Assembly (NCBI RefSeq): GCF_042850945.1
Contig: NZ_AP031496.1
Location: 3,410,001 to 3,474,000, forward strand
DNA length: 64,000 nucleotides
From: Halioxenophilus aromaticivorans
Lineage (GTDB): Bacteria > Pseudomonadota > Gammaproteobacteria > Pseudomonadales > Cellvibrionaceae
Reading direction: 5' to 3'
Made by a program: the position numbers and the translations under genes. Below are positions 25,853-35,254 of this stretch, one piece after another (the first letter of the stretch is position 1; every line of letters starts with the position of its first letter). A model generated the notes under the pieces. That model worked only from the letters and a program-made list of their open reading frames with translations, was not told the origin of the DNA and did not search any database.

Positions 25853-27214
25853 ATGATTAAATTCGCATTTGGGCTAGATAAAAAGGCTCTCGCTACCTCA
25901 ACGCTGGGGGTAGGTCATCTAAAGCCCCGCGCACAACCTCTGGCTTTATTACTGCTTTTGGTATTCGCGCTTTTAGCGAACAGTGTAGCCAGCAACCCAG
26001 CACCAAAGGTGCCGGAGTTGGAGACCCTGGCCAAGAAAATAGAAACCAAGATTGAAGAGCGTGTAATTCCCGGCGCGGTGATTATGGCGAGCATTAATGG
26101 CGAAACCGTATTCGAACAAGTAATGGGTGTTCAGGATATCAATACTGACAAGCCAATCACTAAAAAGACGCTGTTTCGGTTGTACTCAATGTCTAAGCCG
26201 ATTACCAGTGTCGCCATAATGATACTGGCAGAACAAGGCAAACTTAAACTCACAGACCCAGTCGCGAAATACATTCCAGAATTCGCCACCACTGAAGTTT
26301 ACGCCCAGGGCGAACTGGGCAATATTAAAACCGTGTCCGTTGAGCGCCACATGACAATCCGCGATCTACTCACGCACAGCTCAGGTATTACCTACCACTT
26401 TACCGGCAATACCCCCGTGCATCAGTACTACCGCAAACACGGGGTAAAACGTTATACACCAGTGGGTAGTTCACCTAACGACGGCGAGGCGGCGAAGGAT
26501 TTAACCGAATTAGTTCAACGTATCGCCAAGGCCCCTTTGCTAGTGCAACCCGGTGACACCTTTGCTTACAGCTATTCCACCACGGTTTTAGGCTACGTGA
26601 TTGAGCAAGTGACTAATAAACGATTGGATGCCTATTTGCAAGAGGCCATTTTTACGCCATTGGGCATGAAAGACACCGGCTTTTTTGTAGAAGGCAAAGA
26701 CCTAAAACGGTTTATGACTAACTATCAAATGACTAGCAATGGTTTAAAGGCAATTGAAACGCAAAAAAATACCGACTACAAAGACCGTAACCGGTTATTA
26801 GACGGCGGCGGCGCATTGGCCGGAACCGCCCGCGATTATCTGCGCTTTGCCAGTATGCTGGCCAATGGTGGCAGCTTGGGCGGTGTTAGATTATTACAAC
26901 CACGCAGTGTTTATCGCATGCTTTATCCCGAGGTAGAGCTGAGCGGTCAGGCAGATTCCGCCGGCACCTTTTTTGGTTTAGGCTTTGCCGTCGGCAACAA
27001 CATAACGCAAAAATCCGGCATGTCGCCGACGGGAATGTACGGTTGGGGCGGCTCTGCCAATACCAATTTTTGGATAGACCCAGATACCCGCCTTGCCTAT
27101 GTGGTAATGACGCAAGTTATTACACCACCCGGTTTTGAAAAAAGCCTGGGGGTAAGAGAACTGAGCACGCAGTACGTTGCTAAGCTACGCCAACGCTTAC
27201 AGGCTAGTAATTGA
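25853..27214 (+). CDS. Beta-lactamase-fold serine hydrolase (esterase type), exported
   Basis: The protein has 453 residues with an N-terminal hydrophobic export signal (LALLLLLVFALLANSVAS) and the serine beta-lactamase/S12 fold. SMSKP holds the catalytic Ser and Lys (S-x-x-K), and YSYSTT fits the Tyr-x-x motif. Family members include esterases, D-aminopeptidases and transesterases rather than true beta-lactamases. It sits between the CoA-transferase and the CitMHS transporter, 30 and 44 bases away, so it may release the acid that the transporter imports from an ester outside the cytoplasm. Confidence 0.85.
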   Translation: MIKFAFGLDKKALATSTLGVGHLKPRAQPLALLLLLVFALLANSVASNPAPKVPELETLAKKIETKIEERVIPGAVIMASINGETVFEQVMGVQDINTDKPITKKTLFRLYSMSKPITSVAIMILAEQGKLKLTDPVAKYIPEFATTEVYAQGELGNIKTVSVERHMTIRDLLTHSSGITYHFTGNTPVHQYYRKHGVKRYTPVGSSPNDGEAAKDLTELVQRIAKAPLLVQPGDTFAYSYSTTVLGYVIEQVTNKRLDAYLQEAIFTPLGMKDTGFFVEGKDLKRFMTNYQMTSNGLKAIETQKNTDYKDRNRLLDGGGALAGTARDYLRFASMLANGGSLGGVRLLQPRSVYRMLYPEVELSGQADSAGTFFGLGFAVGNNITQKSGMSPTGMYGWGGSANTNFWIDPDTRLAYVVMTQVITPPGFEKSLGVRELSTQYVAKLRQRLQASN

Positions 27215-27258
27215 ACTCGGGCGTTTATTGACATTCAAACAAAAAGAGTAAATACGCC

Positions 27259-28593
27259 ATGGCGTTAGCCGGTTTTGTCACCATTGTACTTGTGTTGGCG
27301 GCAATTTTAAGCAAAAAACTGTCACCCTTAATTGCCATGGTGGCCATTCCTGTGGGGGCCGCTTTGCTGCTCGGCTTTGGCGGCCAAACCAATGAGTTTA
27401 TCGTCTCCGGGTTAGTTGCAATTGCCCCCATTGCGGTAATGTTTATCTTTGCGATTTTATTTTTTGGCATTATGAACGATGCCAAAGTGTTTGATCCCAT
27501 CGTAAACAGTATTTTAAGAATCGTCGGTACCGATCCGCGTAAAATACTGCCGGGCACCGCCATTTTAACGGCCATAGTGCATTTAGATGGTTCTGGCGCG
27601 TCTACTTTTTTGATTGCTATACCCGCACTTAAGCCACTCTATGAAAAGCTCAATATTGATTTAAAATTACTGGCTTGCACGGCGGCGATGTCTGCTGGCG
27701 TGTGTAACCTCTTACCCTGGGGCGGCCCCACCATCCGCGCAGCATCGGCATTGAACATACCCGTACTGGAGCTTTACCGGCCATTAATAGCCGTACAAGC
27801 CAGCGGCTTTCTATTCGTATTAGTGACGGCCTATTACCTTGGCAAGCGCGCTTACCGTAAGCAAACATTGAATCTTTCAGCGCCAGCCAACAATAACGTG
27901 TGCGAAAGCAAAGAGGCCGAAAACAACGTGGTCAATGACAACATGACCAAAAACACCAATACAGAGTTTAACAAACCACAATATTTCGCCGCAAATATTA
28001 CCCTAACCCTGTTGGTAATTGGCTTAATGATTACCGGTGTATTGCAACCGGTAGTTGCCTTTATGTGTGGCGTGGTAGCTGCCCTGCTCATTAACTACCG
28101 AGAGATAGATAGCCAAGCCATGTGCATTAATAACCACGCCAAAACAGCAATTAGCATGGCGGTGATTTTATTTGCCGCCGGCGTGTTTAGCGGCATTCTA
28201 AAACACTCTGGTATGCTCGCAGCCATGGCTCAAACCGGCGCCGAGGCCATGCCTTCCGCTCTATCTGCGCAACTACCGGCCTTGCTTGGCTTTATCGCCA
28301 TGCCGTTGAGTTTGTTGTTTGACCCGGACTCCTTTTATTTTGGAATTTTACCGGTGTTGGCGGGTATTGCGGCAGAGAATAACCTCCCCCAGGCCGCTGT
28401 GGCGCAAGCAGCCTTAATGGGCCAGATGACCACCGGATTTGCGGTAAGCCCATTAACCCCGGCCACGTTTTTACTGGTGGGCCTAACCGGTATTAACTTG
28501 GCAGACCACCAGCGCTTTACCATCCCCCTTTTACTAATTACCTCTTGGGTAATGACACTCACCGCCATAGTTTTAGGCGTATTTAAGGCCTAA
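27259..28593 (+). CDS. CitMHS-type organic-acid transporter
   Basis: The protein has 444 residues and about 11-12 membrane helices. IVHLDGSGASTFLIAIPALK and AGVCNLLPWGGPTIRAASAL are diagnostic of CitMHS proteins (citrate-metal:proton symporters and relatives). A less conserved hydrophilic loop (about 205-235) follows the sixth helix. In the operon it would import the tri- or dicarboxylate-like substrate of the CoA-transferase/lyase pair. HMG is chemically similar to citrate in having a 3-hydroxy-glutarate backbone. Confidence 0.86.
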   Translation: MALAGFVTIVLVLAAILSKKLSPLIAMVAIPVGAALLLGFGGQTNEFIVSGLVAIAPIAVMFIFAILFFGIMNDAKVFDPIVNSILRIVGTDPRKILPGTAILTAIVHLDGSGASTFLIAIPALKPLYEKLNIDLKLLACTAAMSAGVCNLLPWGGPTIRAASALNIPVLELYRPLIAVQASGFLFVLVTAYYLGKRAYRKQTLNLSAPANNNVCESKEAENNVVNDNMTKNTNTEFNKPQYFAANITLTLLVIGLMITGVLQPVVAFMCGVVAALLINYREIDSQAMCINNHAKTAISMAVILFAAGVFSGILKHSGMLAAMAQTGAEAMPSALSAQLPALLGFIAMPLSLLFDPDSFYFGILPVLAGIAAENNLPQAAVAQAALMGQMTTGFAVSPLTPATFLLVGLTGINLADHQRFTIPLLLITSWVMTLTAIVLGVFKA

Positions 28594-28621
28594 CGTTGCA
28601 ACCCCTGCCATAGGTAACCAA

Positions 28622-29524
28622 ATGACAATTCCACAACGGGTTAAAATCGTTGAGGTTGGCCCACGAGATGGCCTACAAAATGAAACCGCCCTTGTTCCCA
28701 GCGACATCAAAATACAATTGGTGGAAAAATTAGCCGCTACGGGCCTAAGTGCCATCGAATGCGGCAGCTTCGTTAACCCGAAATGGGTACCGCAAATGGC
28801 CGATAGCGCTGCTGTGTTTTCGGGCATTCAACGGCAACCCGGGGTGACTTATTCTGCGCTGACGCCCAATTTAAAGGGCCTTGAATCTGCCATTGCTGCA
28901 GGTGTGGATGAAGTGGCGGTTTTTGGTTCCTGCACCGAGGCGTTTTCACTAAAAAATATCAACTGCTCGATAGAAGAAAGCCTAGCTCGGTTTAAGCCCC
29001 TAATGCGTGCCGCAGAGCAGGCCAATCTTAAGGTTAGGGCCTATCTTTCCTGTGCATTTGGCTGCCCCTACAGTGGCGAGGTTAGCCCACTACAAGTTGC
29101 CAAAGTGGCCCGTCAGCTGGAGGATTTAGGCTGCTACGAAATAGCCATATCAGATACCATAGGCACGGGCACGCCAGCGCTGGTAGAAAGTGTGGTTAAT
29201 GCAGTTGCCGGGAGCCTACCATTGCAACAATTGGCAATGCACTTCCACGATACCCAAGGCCGTGCGCTTGCCAACGTAGAGCAATCCTTAAAGATGGGAA
29301 TTACGGTGTTTGACAGCGCCATCGGCGGCCTGGGTGGCTGCCCTTACGCAGACGGTGCGTCTGGTAACCTTGCCACCGAGGCGTTAGTGGGACTGCTGCA
29401 TAACAAGGGCGTAGAAACCGGTGTAGACCTCGCCCAATGCTGGGTTGTAGGGGAATTTATTAATGCTTACGTGGGCGCGCCTAAAAGTACCAAGCCTGCC
29501 TTAGCTTCTTCGAAAAACAATTAA
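28622..29524 (+). CDS. Hydroxymethylglutaryl-CoA lyase
   Basis: The protein has 300 residues, the normal length. VEVGPRDGLQNE at the N-terminus, SCAFGCPYSGEV, MHFHDTQGRALANV (metal-binding His pair), and GLGGCPYADGASGNLATEAL with the signature Cys are all present. It cleaves HMG-CoA to acetyl-CoA and acetoacetate in leucine breakdown. Here the usual leucine genes (liu cluster: isovaleryl-CoA dehydrogenase, methylcrotonyl-CoA carboxylase) are absent, and it closes an operon with a CoA-transferase and transporter, so it probably serves an imported acid. Confidence 0.9.
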   Translation: MTIPQRVKIVEVGPRDGLQNETALVPSDIKIQLVEKLAATGLSAIECGSFVNPKWVPQMADSAAVFSGIQRQPGVTYSALTPNLKGLESAIAAGVDEVAVFGSCTEAFSLKNINCSIEESLARFKPLMRAAEQANLKVRAYLSCAFGCPYSGEVSPLQVAKVARQLEDLGCYEIAISDTIGTGTPALVESVVNAVAGSLPLQQLAMHFHDTQGRALANVEQSLKMGITVFDSAIGGLGGCPYADGASGNLATEALVGLLHNKGVETGVDLAQCWVVGEFINAYVGAPKSTKPALASSKNN

Positions 29525-29581
29525 TCGGATCTGTTGTCAACGATGTGTTAGATTTAAAAAACTCCTATGAATGTTTGGGCG

Positions 29582-31150
29582 TTACTGACCATTGCCCTCA
29601 GTCGACTCTCTGTTTTCTAAGCGCGTTTTAATCGATTTAAATCGTGTCGCATATAAATTTACTTCTTCGGTTTCACTCGGAAGAACAAGCCATGTGGGGT
29701 GACCCTGAGTATTAGCGGACCAGGTTTTGTCAGTATTGAGCACTGGCGAGCCTGATTTCGCGAAGTTAACCCAGTAATTTCGCAACGTTTTTGCTAGGCG
29801 TTGAGTTTTAGCATCCTGGGATTTAAATGTATTAAAAATCAGTTGCTGGTCATAACCGTGTGGGCTTCCTGGCGATTCTTTGGTTGGTTTTTGGTCGATA
29901 TAATACAACCAAGCGGGGCTAGGTTTGTGTTGCCACTGCTGGCCCAAAAAGTACGCTGAAAATAGATATCTTTCGTCACCAAACGCACGCTTCGCAGCTC
30001 GCTCATGGCTATGGTTCCAATCTTCTTTGTATAGCAGATCTACCTGCCCCGGAAAAGTCTTCCATGATTGCAGATATTGCGGCACGGTATAGCCTGAGTA
30101 CGGCATCACCGAGCCTTCAAAACTGTTGCCCCCGGTAATTAGGCTTACCTCGTTGGAATGGGTTTTAACCAATTTATAGGGTTGATTTTCCAACGTTACG
30201 CCATCAACAATGGGCGAATAAAAGCCTTCAAATCGGCCGGTGATAACTTCGCCAGGCAGCGCTTTTAACTGCTTTAATGTGGCCTCACCCTCTAACCATT
30301 GGCTAGCTTTTTCCCGCCCCTGCTGCTCAGCGTGGAGCATAGTGTTACCGTAAACATCTCGCACGGCGAATTGATTTTGCTTTTCTTTGACTGGCAACGG
30401 CCAAGCTATATAGCCACTTTGCGAAATCGCTTTATGGAATGATCCGCTGGCCTGCTGATTAACCAACAAAAGATTTACCATCATTCCACCAGCAGAAACA
30501 CCGAAGATGGTTACATTGTCTTTGTCCCCATTAAATGTCCCTATGTTTCGTTGCACCCAACGCAGGGCCTTTACAACGTCTGATAACCCAAAGTTGGCAA
30601 CCGGGTTATCCAGTTGAGGATGAGCAAAGAAACCCAATGCCCCTAAGCGATAGTTCATGGATACAACGATAACGCCCTCTTGCGCTAGGACATCACCCGG
30701 GATTTGGCCGCTGCCACTAACAAACCCGCCGCCATGAATCCAAACCATGACAGGCAATGGCTTGTCTGCTGCTTTGGCAGAGGCTGGCCGCCAAATGTTA
30801 AGAGTGAGGCAATCCTCACTCATTTTGGCCACAAGGTTGACCGGGCTGCTGGGCTGTAGGCATGCCGGCCCATAGGCAGTAGCTTGAAATGGCCGGCCAG
30901 TCTTAGACAAAGGCCGAGCGGTTTGCCAACGGAGTTTGCCCACTGGTGGTTGTGCATAGGGAATGCCCAAAAAGGACTCAACTGGGTGATTACTGAGGCC
31001 GATATAGCGCCCAGCTTGCACGGCACTGGGAACTGTCGGGGCCGATGGTGACGTTGTGTCTGTTAAGCCTGTGGTGGCAGCAAATAGGCTGGCTACAGCA
31101 ACGCAAACTTTTATAAACGACAAAGCACCGGTTCGAGAAAGTTGCGGCAT
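29582..31150 (-). CDS. Type B carboxylesterase, exported
   Basis: The protein has 522 residues with a signal peptide (FIKVCVAVASLFAATTGLTD). FLGIPYAQPPVGKLRW, EDCLTLNIWRP, PVMVWIHGGGFVSGSG (oxyanion hole) and GVSAGGMMV (nucleophile Ser) are present, and a His lies in the C-terminal SPHGYDQQLIF segment. It hydrolyses carboxylic esters outside the inner membrane. It is divergent from the AraC regulator at 31414 (263-base gap), which may control it. Confidence 0.92.
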   Translation of the reverse strand: MPQLSRTGALSFIKVCVAVASLFAATTGLTDTTSPSAPTVPSAVQAGRYIGLSNHPVESFLGIPYAQPPVGKLRWQTARPLSKTGRPFQATAYGPACLQPSSPVNLVAKMSEDCLTLNIWRPASAKAADKPLPVMVWIHGGGFVSGSGQIPGDVLAQEGVIVVSMNYRLGALGFFAHPQLDNPVANFGLSDVVKALRWVQRNIGTFNGDKDNVTIFGVSAGGMMVNLLLVNQQASGSFHKAISQSGYIAWPLPVKEKQNQFAVRDVYGNTMLHAEQQGREKASQWLEGEATLKQLKALPGEVITGRFEGFYSPIVDGVTLENQPYKLVKTHSNEVSLITGGNSFEGSVMPYSGYTVPQYLQSWKTFPGQVDLLYKEDWNHSHERAAKRAFGDERYLFSAYFLGQQWQHKPSPAWLYYIDQKPTKESPGSPHGYDQQLIFNTFKSQDAKTQRLAKTLRNYWVNFAKSGSPVLNTDKTWSANTQGHPTWLVLPSETEEVNLYATRFKSIKTRLENRESTEGNGQ

Positions 31151-31413
31151 GGTCGCCCTATATTATATTTATTGAAAGAAACCACACACTAGCATCAATA
31201 GACAAAGCTTTACACGTCTTTGGCCTAAAATTCTTGCCCGCCTTTACCTCTTTTGAATGTAACGGTTGGGGCTGTTCGGCCGGCAAATCGTCGAACTATC
31301 GGTATAGCTTTGAACGCCTTTTATTGCCTAATCCTACTTATTAAGGGAATTTTAGTAGATTTAACGGTCTATGTTGTTAACCTCTTATCCGCTGCGAATA
31401 CAAAGAGTTAGCT

Positions 31414-32343
31414 ATGCAGTTGTCCTCAGCTTACCCGGTTGATAAAGCCCACCTTTCCAAAATCATTATTGACGAGGCACCCCATGAGGGTAATTTCGCA
31501 ACTGCTATTCCTGAACTCATGCTATTCCGCCGGGATTCGGTTTCCGAACCCTGCTCCTGCTTAATAGAACCCAGTATCGTGGTTGTGACCCAGGGGCAAA
31601 AGCGTCTTCTTATTGGTGACCACAACCTGCACTATGACACAGGGCGTTTTTTGGTCAACTCCTTGGATTTGCCCGCGGCATCTGAGGTGGTTAGCGCTAG
31701 CAGCGAGGAGCCCTGCCTAGGCTTTGTGGTAAGCCTCAACTTTCGCCTAATTGCCGACCTGGTCGCCCAGGGTTTGGTGCCTAACCAACCCGTGGGCAAA
31801 GCGAAAGAAGGCCGTGGTGTCAGTACTGGAGTGGGTACAATGACGAGCCAATTACTAGAGCCTTTGGCAAGGCTCGTTGAATTAATGCGCGAGCCGCAAG
31901 CCTTGCCGGCTCTGGCCCCTCTTTACCTACAGGAGATTCACTTTCGGCTGATGTGCAGTGACCAAGCATGGCGCTTACGCCAAGCTGCCGCAGCTGATAG
32001 CCAAAACCAGCGCATCGCCAGGGCCGTAAACTGGCTAAAACAGAACTACAACCAGCCCTTTAAGGTAGAGGACTTAGCCAACTCGGTGCAAATGAGCACC
32101 ACCAGCTTTCATCAGCATTTTCGACAGCTTACGGCCAAAAGCCCCCTGCAATATCAAAAATGGTTGAGGCTGACCGAAGCTAAGCGGTTGATGTTAAACG
32201 AAGCCCTGGATGCGTCCAGCGCCTCCTACCAAGTGGGTTACGAAAGCCCCTCCCAATTTAACCGTGAATACAGCCGCCTGTTTGGAACATCGCCAAAGAA
32301 GGACATACAAGCTTTACGAGATAGCGTTCGTACCCGTATATAA
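31414..32343 (+). CDS. AraC-family transcriptional regulator
   Basis: The protein has 309 residues. The N-terminal domain is of the AraC_N type (PF06719-like: EPCSCLIEPSIVVVTQGQKR, LNFRLIADLVAQ), and the C-terminal double HTH has KVEDLANSVQMSTTSFHQHF and SYQVGYESPSQFNREYSRLF. It is divergent from the carboxylesterase gene. Proteins with this N-domain are often activators of neighbouring hydrolase or dehydrogenase genes. Confidence 0.9.
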   Translation: MQLSSAYPVDKAHLSKIIIDEAPHEGNFATAIPELMLFRRDSVSEPCSCLIEPSIVVVTQGQKRLLIGDHNLHYDTGRFLVNSLDLPAASEVVSASSEEPCLGFVVSLNFRLIADLVAQGLVPNQPVGKAKEGRGVSTGVGTMTSQLLEPLARLVELMREPQALPALAPLYLQEIHFRLMCSDQAWRLRQAAAADSQNQRIARAVNWLKQNYNQPFKVEDLANSVQMSTTSFHQHFRQLTAKSPLQYQKWLRLTEAKRLMLNEALDASSASYQVGYESPSQFNREYSRLFGTSPKKDIQALRDSVRTRI

Positions 32344-32486
32344 ACGGCAAAAATAGCTCCAGGCTTGCCAGCTTAGACAGCAAACAATCGTCTAGGTCCG
32401 TCAAAAGCATTAATAAAGTGTAAATAAGGTTCCAACGGCTGCTAAAAGCTGCCATATTACCTGCTCGGCTCATCAGGGAGGATGAC

Positions 32487-33008
32487 ATGAAGCCACTTAT
32501 AAAATTTTTAACAGCCTGTGGTTTACAGCACTCAAGTCTTTACCGATTTACCGCTATCCAACGCACACCCACCGGCTATGCCAACTTTCTCCGCCGTTTT
32601 GTTAGCTTTTATCACTTTGGCCAACGCTGCCAAGTCGCCCTCGATACCAAAATAGATACTCCCGAGTCAGTTTTTGTCGGCGATGGCGTACACCTAGATG
32701 GCTGTAAACTGCACGCTGGCGATGGATTCCTAAACTACTCTGCCCCCTGCTACCCAGAGGACATCATAGTCATCGGCAGCTACGCCTATATCGGCCAGGG
32801 CGCTGAAATCTACCCAGGAGTAGCCATCGGCACACACGCAAAAGTGATGCCCGGCGTGGTCGTCACCAGTGATGTTGAGGATTACGCGGTGGTTTACCGC
32901 GATCAAGACGAAAACACCCCATCCATGGCCCAAAGTCCCAATACTGTGAGTGCAACGGCTAAGCCAAAAAACCAAAGTACGGAAGAACTTACCAAAATGC
33001 TCGCCTAG
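32487..33008 (+). CDS. Left-handed beta-helix (hexapeptide-repeat) protein
   Basis: The protein has 173 residues with a GGAGG ribosome site. The central part shows hexapeptide-like turns (VFVGDGVHLDGCKLHAGDG; IIVIGSYAYIGQGAEIYPGV; AIGTHAKVMPGVVVTSDV). Acyltransferases of this fold need more coils and a catalytic His, neither of which is clear here, so it may be a small acetyltransferase-like or gamma-carbonic-anhydrase-like scaffold. It is a single gene, and the role is unknown. Confidence 0.65.
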   Translation: MKPLIKFLTACGLQHSSLYRFTAIQRTPTGYANFLRRFVSFYHFGQRCQVALDTKIDTPESVFVGDGVHLDGCKLHAGDGFLNYSAPCYPEDIIVIGSYAYIGQGAEIYPGVAIGTHAKVMPGVVVTSDVEDYAVVYRDQDENTPSMAQSPNTVSATAKPKNQSTEELTKMLA

Positions 33009-33189
33009 GCTTGGTCCCTCGGCAACCCAAAGCTTGTAGCCATTCTCTAACAGCCCAAATATACCTCGGGCATAGGGGTTGCCATCCTGGAAGGTCCAGT
33101 AACGTCTCGTCAGGTTTTAGCGGCAGTTTTACTGGTACACTGCCGGTATTGACAACCTCCCTAATAAACATCATCTAAAAGAGCCGAAC

Positions 33190-33711
33190 ATGACTATTTC
33201 CCTCTACGACGCCACCATTCCGACCTACCTCCAAATCACCAACGCTTGCCTCGCTCAGCTTGAGAAAGCACAGGCCTGGTGTACAGAGACCAACACGGCG
33301 GAGCAAGACATCGTGCAAAGTCGGATTATCGAGGATATGTACCCTCTAGCGTACCAAATCAAGTCAGTTCACACCCATAGCGTGGGCGCACTGGAGGGAT
33401 TAAAACAAGGAGTATTTTCACCCAATATGGACGAAGCACCGGGGGATTTAGCCGGTCTCAAAAGCAAACTGCAAGCCGCTGTGGATTACTTGCAGAACGT
33501 CGACAAGGACGAGCTCAATGGCCGCGTTGGCGCCCCCATGAGGTTTGAATTTAAGGACTACAACCTACCGTTTACCGCTGAAACGTTTTTATTCTCTTTC
33601 TCTCAGCCCAATTTCTATTTTCACGCCACAACCGCCTATGATCTTCTCAGAGCCAAGGGCGTACCGGTAGGTAAATTAGACTTTTTGGGCGCACTGCAAA
33701 TACAGCAATAG
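33190..33711 (+). CDS. DUF1993 domain protein
   Basis: The protein has 173 residues. ISLYDATIPTYLQITNACLA, MYPLAYQIKSVHTHSVGA and FLFSFSQPNFYFHATTAYDL match DUF1993, four-helix-bundle proteins related to DinB-type metal-binding folds. Conserved His residues (HTH; FYFH) could bind a metal. No enzymatic role is established. A strong shared terminator follows. Confidence 0.85.
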   Translation: MTISLYDATIPTYLQITNACLAQLEKAQAWCTETNTAEQDIVQSRIIEDMYPLAYQIKSVHTHSVGALEGLKQGVFSPNMDEAPGDLAGLKSKLQAAVDYLQNVDKDELNGRVGAPMRFEFKDYNLPFTAETFLFSFSQPNFYFHATTAYDLLRAKGVPVGKLDFLGALQIQQ

Positions 33712-33770
33712 CAAAAAAGTAATATCTAAATCCCAAGACCAATACCAATTACGCCATTGCCTACAAAAAA

Positions 33771-33800
33771 GCCCGCCAAGGTTTCCCCTGGCGGGCTTTT
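33771..33800. terminator. Bidirectional terminator between convergent genes
   Basis: The stem GCCCGCCA/TGGCGGGC is flanked by AAAAAA on the left and TTTT on the right. It serves the DUF1993 gene (plus) and the amidohydrolase gene ending at 33813 (minus). Confidence 0.9.
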
Positions 33801-33812
33801 GTTTAAGCCAAA

Positions 33813-35144
33813 TTAACCGGCTTGTTTTTTCTCAGCAGCTTCGGCGTGGTGCTTAAACATCTTCACCAAATCACCGGAGACAATCCGACGAGGAGCCTCA
33901 CCTTCGGCAAGCGGAGACGCACCGCCAGAAGACTTAGGCGTAACATCCACGCCCTGCTCTTGGGCTTTGGCTCGCAATGCGCCTACGGTAACTTCTTCGC
34001 GCTTAAAGTGCTTAAATAAATCGAAGTTATAGTAGTTCATGGCATTTTGATGGGTCACTTTCTCAATGATGCGCTTGTCTAGGTGCTTCACTGTTTTCCA
34101 AAGAAACTCGGGCACTTCTGGCCACAAGGTATCGGAATGCGGGTAGTCACACTCGTAGGCCACCAAATCTTCGTTCAGATACTTTAAGTTATCCAAACCG
34201 AAAGCATCGTCAATAAAGCAAGTCATAAAGTGCTTATTGAACACTTCACTGGGCTTGTTGCCGCCGAAGTCTGAGTATGTCCAGGCCTTGTGACGCGCGT
34301 GGCTGAAGTCAGCACGTTCAGTGAAGTAAGGCACCCAACCGATACCCGATTCAGACAAACAAATCTTCATATTGGGGTAGCGCTGGATCGCGGACAAGTT
34401 CAACCAATCTGCGGCACCAACAGCAACCGACATGGGCATGGTAGTGATCCACGCCTCGATAGGAGTCTCCATAGAGGCGTGTGGCGCTGGGTTACCCGCA
34501 CCAATATGCAAACACATCACCATGTCGTGCTCAACAATCGCTTTCCACATTGGCTCCCAGTATTCATTGTGAATGCTGGGCAAGTTTTGCGTGGTTGGAT
34601 TTTCGTTCAAGGAAACCGCAGTGCAACCTTTTGCCGAAATGCGTTTAATCTCTTCAACAGTGGCTTTCATATCCCAGGTTGGCAAGATACCACAAGGGAT
34701 GAACCGACCAGGATGGGAACCGCACCACTCATCAATGTGCCAATCGTTGTAGGCGCGCAGGTGAATCAATGCCAAGTCTTTGTCTGCAGCTTTATGGAAT
34801 CGGCCACCGTCAAAACCCACAACGGTACCAAAGTTCAGAGAAGCAACAATACCATTGGCATTCATGTCTTTAACGCGTTCGTCGACGTTGTAAACACCTG
34901 CGCGCATTTCTTCCAGAGAATTCGGCTCCATACCGTATTCTTCTGGCGGACGGCCAACTACGGCGTTCAAACCAACCGATGGCATAAACATGCCTTGGTA
35001 GGTCCAGAAATTTTTACCATTTTCGTCCACACCGAATTTAGGCGCCGTTGCAAGGTGCTCTTTAGACAAGTGCTTGTCGAACATATCGGGTGGTTCGGTA
35101 ATGTGATCATCAACGCTTATGATCACCATATCATTCATTTCCAT
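33813..35144 (-). CDS. Amidohydrolase-2 family metal-dependent hydrolase/decarboxylase
   Basis: The protein has 443 residues with a consensus ribosome site (AGGAGG, 5 bases, ATG). It has the TIM-barrel family motifs: ISVDDHITEPP (metal-binding D-x-H), MCLHIGAGNPAPH, ICLSESGIGWVPYF, and YECDYPHSDTLWP (Asp near the C-terminus). The family includes ACMSD-type decarboxylases and ring hydrolases. Members of about 440 residues are common beside P450 and thiolase/DUF35 genes in steroid- and terpenoid-degrading bacteria. It may hydrolyse a C-C or C-O bond of a ring intermediate. It is the last gene of the left-hand minus block. Confidence 0.85.
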   Translation of the reverse strand: MEMNDMVIISVDDHITEPPDMFDKHLSKEHLATAPKFGVDENGKNFWTYQGMFMPSVGLNAVVGRPPEEYGMEPNSLEEMRAGVYNVDERVKDMNANGIVASLNFGTVVGFDGGRFHKAADKDLALIHLRAYNDWHIDEWCGSHPGRFIPCGILPTWDMKATVEEIKRISAKGCTAVSLNENPTTQNLPSIHNEYWEPMWKAIVEHDMVMCLHIGAGNPAPHASMETPIEAWITTMPMSVAVGAADWLNLSAIQRYPNMKICLSESGIGWVPYFTERADFSHARHKAWTYSDFGGNKPSEVFNKHFMTCFIDDAFGLDNLKYLNEDLVAYECDYPHSDTLWPEVPEFLWKTVKHLDKRIIEKVTHQNAMNYYNFDLFKHFKREEVTVGALRAKAQEQGVDVTPKSSGGASPLAEGEAPRRIVSGDLVKMFKHHAEAAEKKQAG

Positions 35145-35254
35145 ACTCGCCTCCTAAATGCGGCAGTGTCTATCGGCCGGTAATGACCTTAGATTTTTGG
35201 TTTTGTTGCAATCGTATTTTTAGATGGCCGTTCTATTGCCATACTGCCTAAAAA

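Noticed and set aside
25853..27214. Serine beta-lactamase as an antibiotic resistance gene
   Set aside because: The SxxK motif is present, but length, membrane signal and operon with CoA-transferase/HMG-CoA lyase fit an esterase of the S12 family, not a resistance enzyme.
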